64,000 nucleotides of DNA. It comes from Colias croceus. Its lineage: Eukaryota > Arthropoda > Insecta > Lepidoptera > Pieridae. Shown one piece after another: positions 59,230-64,000 of the stretch. The notes under the pieces are model-generated. The model made no database searches, was not told where the DNA came from, and saw only the letters and a list, made by a program, of their open reading frames with translations. The number at the start of each line of letters is the position of its first letter. Position 1 is the stretch's first letter. The position numbers and the translations under genes were made by a program. Where the stretch lies: NCBI RefSeq assembly GCF_905220415.1, contig NC_059546.1, positions 3,038,001 through 3,102,000 on the forward strand, in the 5' to 3' direction.

Positions 59230-59693
59230 ACTATACATATTATAATAAATCTGTAGAAGGGTCAATTCTGTACATTGAAAATAAGTTGAAAATATTGAAA
59301 AAATAAATACCAGGGGGTGTTACTGGATCGATACCAAACCCAAATATGTGTTTAAAAAATTTTTTGTCTGTCTGTCTGTCTGTCTGTCTGCATCACGTGA
59401 AAACTAACGGTTCGATTTCGATGAAACTTGGTATAATTATACCTTATTATCCTGGGCGTATAATAGGATACTTTTTAAATAAAATACGTAGAAAAAAATT
59501 AATCTTTTCAGTTTTATCCATAGACGTTGTTCTGTAGAACCGCGAACACACGTTGCGTATTATTATAGGCCTAGCCGTATTTGGGTCCAATATATATTTA
59601 TAAGATATCATTGTCAGAGTTACTCAAAATGAAGAAATAAACCATCCACGCGAAGACCGACATCCGCGCGGACGGAGTCGCGGGCGGAAGCTA
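59230..59693 (-). mobile_element. Lepidopteran retroposon family A, copy 3 (inverted, full)
   Basis: From CTATACATATTATAATAAAT to ACGGAGTCGCGGGCGGAAGC; matches 7767-8232 end to end with a (TGTC)n tract inside. Confidence 0.8.
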
Positions 59694-59699
59694 GTTTAT

Positions 59700-60350
59700 A
59701 ATATTAGTATGGATTTTAGAGGTAACTTCAGAATTTTTTTTATCGATTTTTATAAATTTTTCCAATCGTGTTTTGGAAACAGTCATCCCATCATACGTTC
59801 TGTTATATATATTACAGATGCGATGCAGATACTTACAATTTCAGTGCGAAAAAACTTCAATGTACTTAGCTCATAGAAAAGAGGCCATTTTGCCTTTTTC
59901 ACCTACTAAGAGCCCGTAAACATCCGCATCAAAATCCGTTGCGTATTTTTAAAGATTTTAGATTAGATGCATAGAAAGGGACACAGGGACAGAGAAAGCG
60001 ACTTTGTTTAAACTATCTAGTGATTTTATTACATTTTAAGGGTTTGTAACTAATTACTCTCTTTTTTATTTTATTTTGATAAAAATTTATAAAGTTGTGT
60101 GTAAATAATTATTATTTATTTATATCTCGCCAATTTTTCGCAAGAAAAATAAATTATTACGACTGCAAGTCTGCAACATATTATTATTATGTTCACTAAT
60201 CAATTAATCATAGGTAAGTACCTATAAAAATATGCACATAAATACATTGTACAGTTCGATTTCATTGATTCTATGTGCCAGTTGTACCTCTATAGAAAAC
60301 AATGTAAAGAAAGATAGGTATTTATTAAAAAAGAAAAAAGTACCGAAAAA
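59700..60350. other. Intergenic repeat scraps
   Basis: The piece GGGACAGAGAAAGCGACTTT (about 59988) is shared with 48662-48845. No gene recognised; the 60232-60453 frame is AT-rich and unsupported. Confidence 0.4.
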
Positions 60351-60355
60351 AATAA

Positions 60356-60651
60356 TTAAATGTTCATTTTATTATGTTCTTTTTGGAAACATTGTAGACA
60401 GTACGGTTTGGTACAAATTATACATATTTGTGAAACTCTTTTGGCTTTATTAGTGGCAGCTGCTGATGTCTCCCCTTTTTGGCGAAATTCATTATAACAT
60501 CCGGCACACCTACGCCTAGTAATTTTGCCATCTTTTCTATCCAGCTGTTTGAGAAAATGCTGTGCTTGTGAAGTAGATGGCGCCGCGGCGCGGCGCTGGT
60601 ATGGCCGGATTCTGGACAATGTTCATACCCAAAGGATTTTTTATAATACAC
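60356..60651 (-). pseudogene. piggyBac-type transposase C-terminal Cys-rich domain remnant
   Basis: The minus frame encodes RRCAGCYNEFRQKGETSAAA, then QICIICTKPYCLQCFQKEHN, ending at MNI and stop: the zinc-binding C-terminal domain (C..C ... C..C ...C..CF...H) of piggyBac-family transposases. An overlapping shifted frame covers the segment before it, indicating a frameshift. No catalytic domain is found in the window. Confidence 0.75.
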
Positions 60652-60797
60652 ATTTGGCCCTGTAATATCGTACTTTTAAATGCTGGTTCAAAGTATTGAA
60701 CAAACTGAATTCATGACACCTACTCCAAGATTTGTTCTAGAAAGTCCACAGACCACATGTGGTATGCTTTAAAAATAGGTACTAACACGGAAAGAAG

Positions 60798-60862
60798 GAA
60801 ATTTTTTTATCAGTATGCATATTTAATTTTCCATTAAATATGCATACTGATCAAAAATTTTC
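60798..60862. repeat. Perfect 18 bp inverted repeat with 7 nt loop
   Basis: ATCAGTATGCATATTTAA at 60809-60826 and its exact reverse complement at 60834-60851; pairing extends imperfectly to about 60798 and 60862. Possible cruciform or RNA hairpin, or a transposon-end relic. Confidence 0.8.
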
Positions 60863-61283
60863 CTCAAACAATGAAAACCTAACTAAAGTTCTGTTTATTA
60901 CGTTAAACAGGAGGCTTTGTACGCCTCTTTACTTGTCCAATAAGTAAATATTTTTAGTCCATGTCTGAAAATTTACCTTAATTTTGGAAAATATTTTAGT
61001 TTTATATCTTCGAGGAATTTAATTAAAACAAACAATTCAACAAGTTGAAATCTTTTATTGCAATTATTACAACATAAAAACATTAAAGTCTACCGCGATC
61101 AATTACCATGCATTATTTCAAAAACCTAACCAATTGTTGATTAATTAATATTAATTGTATTTTAAACTTTTAAGATTAACGACGAGCTCTGTTAAGCTTC
61201 GAAGAATAAAGACTAACAATCGTAAAATCAAATTTTTAACACTTTTCGATAAAAATATAACAAAGTGTTAAATTATTTTAGAC

Positions 61284-62011
61284 TTAACACTTTGACAGCG
61301 GATCACGTCCGACGTTCGTGGCGCTTATTTTATGCTAATTAGCCGCATACATAATGAGCGTACCATTCTGGGCGCGCCGGCACTTTTTGACCATTTTGTT
61401 AGTTTCATAGAAAAAAAACTATAATAGTTGCGGCCATGATTTTTTTTTCATTGTATTGAAGATATTTTATATTATTATATAAAATAATAAAAACATGTGT
61501 AATTGTATTTTTTTTATTATAAAATCAACTTAGAATGAGGCACGTTTTCAAAAAAAAAAAAAACTCTAACATCAACATTTTTCAATTTTATGACGTGTAG
61601 TCTTTCCTGGTGTGGTATTTTTGAAGCACGGGTCATAACACAAGGGCACGTTGCAATCTGGGCAGTAAAAAATTGTTTCACTTGTCACACGTCTCGATTG
61701 CTTAGCTACACTGGGCAACTGGCGCGCGAGAGTCGAGTGTCGACCCGGCTCGGGCGATCCTTTGTTTCCCGCACCCCACACACCGCAAGTATTTGAAGTG
61801 CGTTTGTGTGTGTAGCCAAAACATTCATCTAAGCTTTGACATGACGCGGATCACGCTTACAGGCCGTTGTTTTAAAGTAAACAGTACTGAAATTCACACA
61901 CGTACGCAGTACGTGATCAGCGTCTCTAACAAAAAAACTGTCACGGACAGGGGACGTGATCGGCTGTCAGAGATTGGAAATAGATAAAATACTTAGCTGT
62001 CAAAGTGTTAA
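61284..62011 (-). mobile_element. Non-autonomous piggyBac-type element, 728 bp including TTAA ends
   Basis: Both ends show TTAA plus an inverted 12-mer: TTAACACTTTGACAGC at 61284-61299 and GCTGTCAAAGTGTTAA at 61996-62011. A mirrored GGATCACGTCC / GGACGTGATC pair lies inside. TTAA target duplication and the remnant transposase domain both fit piggyBac. It lies 244 bp beyond the bZIP stop codon. Confidence 0.85.
61572..61781 (-). pseudogene. piggyBac transposase C-terminal domain remnant inside the TTAA element
   Basis: Encodes ETIFYCPDCNVPLCYDPCFK, ending near HKIEKC: the YCP.C...LC..PCF zinc-finger pattern of piggyBac C-termini. The rest of the transposase is deleted. Confidence 0.75.
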
Positions 62012-62254
62012 TAATTAATTCTTAATTCTATAGTCAAATCCTGTATTAAAACGTCACGTCCGGCTTTTAAGTGAAGCAAAATAAATAATTACATGGTAGC
62101 TACGATCGGAACGATACATCCATGGCGAGCGTTTAAAACTAATATCTAATGCTCACATTAAAGCTATAAACACAATTTCAGTTCGCAAGCGCAAGTTCCA
62201 TGGGTATAGATGACATTCGTATCAATTTGAAACCGAGAAATTTTCTTCAAGGTG

Positions 62255-62839
62255 TTAACCGACTTTGTGTTGTGCAACGGCAGCCATGAAAGCTTCCCGC
62301 AGCTGCTTCGTTCTCTCTTCGAGCAGATCGGCTTGCACCCTCAATTTCTTATTTCGCTCTTCCAATTCCTCGGCCAACTGTTCCATCTGTAGCTCCTTGA
62401 GCTTCCTGTTCATGCGGGATCTCTTGGAAGCCTCGTTGTTCTTGTCCCTGAGCTCCCGGTACTTGGTCTCGTGCGTGGACACGGACGAGGAGTTCTCGCT
62501 GACGTTGGAGACGGTGCTGTCGCGGCGCTTGGGCGGGCGGCCGCGGCGCGCCTTCGTCAGCTGCTGCGAGCCCTCCAGCGCGCGGATCATATCCTTGATA
62601 GGTATGCTGGGCTTTCTCCTCTTGTACTTGCGCGGCGCCTGCTCCGCGTACGGCGAGTACGTCTCGTCCGACTCCTCGCTGTCGCGGCGCCGCCGCTTGC
62701 TCGCGTTCGACTTGTTGTCCTCCTCCGAGTCCGGCTGAGGCTCGCTCTTAGGTGTTATGGGTTCATATTCCACTACTGGCGAATTGTCGACTATCGAACA
62801 GCTGGGTGACGCGTCGTGCTCCGGTGGTGAAATTGGCGT
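62255..62839 (-). CDS. Xrp1: bZIP gene last exon (AT-hook, bZIP, stop)
   Basis: Acceptor CCTTCACAG. Begins TPISPPEHDASPSCSIVDNS and ends AFMAAVAQHKVG and TAA. Carries all DNA-binding parts. Antisense frames over this exon are shadows. Confidence 0.88.
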   Translation of the reverse strand, partial: TPISPPEHDASPSCSIVDNSPVVEYEPITPKSEPQPDSEEDNKSNASKRRRRDSEESDETYSPYAEQAPRKYKRRKPSIPIKDMIRALEGSQQLTKARRGRPPKRRDSTVSNVSENSSSVSTHETKYRELRDKNNEASKRSRMNRKLKELQMEQLAEELEERNKKLRVQADLLEERTKQLREAFMAAVAQHKVG

Positions 62840-63976
62840 CTGTGAAGGAACGACGGTGCAACGAACTTTAATAAAGTATAAAAATTAACAATAATTCAAG
62901 TTTTCAGAAAAGATCAACTAAGGTATATCTTTTGATAGTTATTGTTTCCATTAGCTTTGTTACAATGGTCAAATTTAAATGAACACGCTTATGTTTATTT
63001 TTAACTCCTTGCTTATGTTTTTGTGTACTGTTAATGTAATCATCCTAACGCAAAAGGTGTTATTGAAATAATTCATGTCGTTGCATCGAAACACGTGACC
63101 GACGTATCACGTGTGTGTGAATAGACGGGACTCACCGAGGCCATGAGCGGACACTTCTCCTTCTCCAGCTGCTCGACGAAGGTGAGCACCTCGGGGGTGC
63201 TAATGACGTCAGCGGGCCAGGGCTGGCGCGCCACGTCCACCGCCAGCGGCGCGGCGCGGCGCCCCGCCCCCCGCCCGCCCGCCATCTCCTGCACGTCGTT
63301 GATTACGTACTCCGATATCACTACGTCGTTCCTCTCTACCTCCCTCGGTATGACGGACATGAATTTCATGTCCAGAGAGTCCTCTTGATCGATGAAGGGC
63401 ATTGTGTTGTGTATGTTTGTATGCGGTTTCGTGTAACTCGTGTCGTGTGTCGTGTGCCAGACGGTCTCCGAGGTAGTTTGCCAGGGATTCGCGTCGGCCA
63501 CGGTCTCTGACGCTAATTCGCCTATTACCACGGGCAATTTATCTATATCTAAAAATTGTTCTTGGAACGGGACGACCTTGTCCTCGCCCACGAAACCGAC
63601 GGGACCGAAGAGGTCCGTGTTGAAGGCCGCCAACCCGTCCGCATTCGGCGACACGGGGTAGCTGGGTGGCGTTGGGTTATATAAGCCCGCTTGTGTTATT
63701 GGAGAGTTAGCGTCGAATACATCCCAACCTTGCGGTGAGAATTGTGTGTGCAGTGTGTCAGTGTTGTGTGCCCTTGTTTGTGTTGTTTTTGCTGGATCTG
63801 AGGAAGAAGAGACGTTGCGTTAATGTGTATAATAATATGATAATTTATGATCGAATCCAAATTTTCGATTCAATTCTACGATACGTACCAATGGACTGTA
63901 CTACTACTTGTTCGGTAGGTGCGTCGCACCACTGAATCAGATCTTGGAAGAATTCTGCGTCCGAATCGTGAAACAT
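62255..63976 (-). CDS. Xrp1: AT-hook + bZIP transcription factor, Xrp1-like (3 exons)
   Basis: Nuclear DNA-binding protein. Exons 63889-63976, 63136-63797 and 62255-62839 join in frame to 444 residues from the ATG at 63976-63974. The acidic/aromatic N-terminus (DSDAEFFQDLIQWCD) leads to a long Ser/Thr/Pro-rich middle, a basic cluster (SKRRRRDSEE; KYKRRKPS), an AT-hook (RRGRPPKRR, about 349-357), then bZIP: basic region YRELRDKNNEASKRSRMNRK and zipper leucines L409, L416, L423, L430 at heptad spacing. AT-hook directly before a bZIP is the layout of Drosophila Xrp1, a p53-, DNA damage- and ribosome stress-induced factor; the name rests on that layout and remembered bZIP similarity. The frame is open upstream to the window edge, so the true start could be further right. 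It may be a related CEBP/PAR-class factor instead. Confidence 0.75.
62840..63135 (-). other. bZIP gene intron 2
   Basis: A 296 bp intron with GT-AG ends; no other feature. Confidence 0.75.
63136..63797 (-). CDS. Xrp1: bZIP gene middle exon
   Basis: 662 nt, acceptor TTCCTCAG, donor GTGAGT. Completes the Asp codon, then PAKTTQTRAHNTDTLHTQFS, and later TPPSYPVSPNADG and MPFIDQEDSLDMKFMSVIPR. Ends TCG in phase 0. Mostly disordered, low sequence complexity. Confidence 0.8.
63889..63976 (-). CDS. Xrp1: bZIP gene first visible coding exon
   Basis: Encodes MFHDSDAEFFQDLIQWCDAP, then TEQVVVQSI, ending at donor GTACGT (intron starts at 63888). The frame remains open beyond the ATG to the window edge (PEPVFQST), so the exon may extend. 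Confidence 0.72.
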
Positions 63977-64000
63977 TGTACTCTGGAATACGGGCTCCGG

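Larger units (their letters stand above)
61050..62254 (-). other. Possible 3' UTR of the bZIP gene overlapping the piggyBac element
   Basis: No AATAAA is seen on the minus strand between the stop (62255) and the element. The first ones are at 61518-61513 (inside the element) and 61059-61054. The UTR may therefore run into or through the element. Confidence 0.4.

Noticed and set aside
62265..62809. Plus-strand frames of 157 and 112 codons over the bZIP exon
   Set aside because: Antisense to the clearly coding AT-hook/bZIP exon.
1..64000. tRNA, rRNA or snRNA genes
   Set aside because: No cloverleaf with both A and B boxes or other conserved RNA gene was seen; the one B box at 17799 belongs to a SINE.

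Overview
The window looks like an AT-rich insect genome segment, almost certainly from a moth or butterfly (Lepidoptera). It has four spliced genes with GT-AG introns, very long introns, and many small mobile elements of types typical of Lepidoptera: retroposons beginning with a CCGCCCGCGGCTTCGCCC-like motif, a (GATG)n-tailed tRNA-type SINE, and many MITEs. No prokaryotic genes, CRISPR arrays, tRNAs or rRNAs were seen.

Layout. (1) 1-26258, minus strand: the 5' end of a Fes/Fer-type F-BAR tyrosine kinase gene (FER, fly Fps85D). Four coding exons encode about the first 201 residues of the F-BAR domain; the gene runs off the left edge. Its 22 kb second intron holds a symmetric fold-back element, retroposons and a SINE; its first intron holds an 850 bp near-perfect palindrome flanked by a 5 bp duplication. 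(2) 26.3-32.4 kb: divergent intergenic region with retroposons, a hAT-type element (8 bp target duplication) filled by a 1.3 kb 12-bp minisatellite, and a PIF/Harbinger-type element carrying a MADF-domain exon and ending 270 bp before the next start codon. (3) 32456-45969, plus strand: a complete 14-exon eIF4B gene (547 residues) in which every junction keeps frame. Its introns carry several elements, including one structured repeat found in three introns in sense orientation. (4) 49079-55519, plus strand: a THAP zinc-finger locus with two duplicated two-exon THAP modules (77 + 184 nt each) followed by two different phase-compatible 3' coding ends. Transposons have entered it repeatedly, one nested inside another. 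(5) 56-61 kb: mobile-element graveyard (retroposons, hAT and piggyBac remnants, a LINE tail with a 12 bp target duplication). (6) 62255-63976, minus strand: a three-exon AT-hook + bZIP transcription factor resembling fly Xrp1, with a 728 bp piggyBac-type remnant 244 bp past its stop codon.

The genes do unrelated jobs (signalling kinase, translation initiation factor, THAP DNA-binding proteins, stress-type bZIP factor) and form no operon or cluster. The most unusual signals are the three-copy intronic element in eIF4B, the THAP locus with interchangeable exons, the minisatellite inside a hAT element, and several fold-back structures that would make long hairpin RNA if transcribed.
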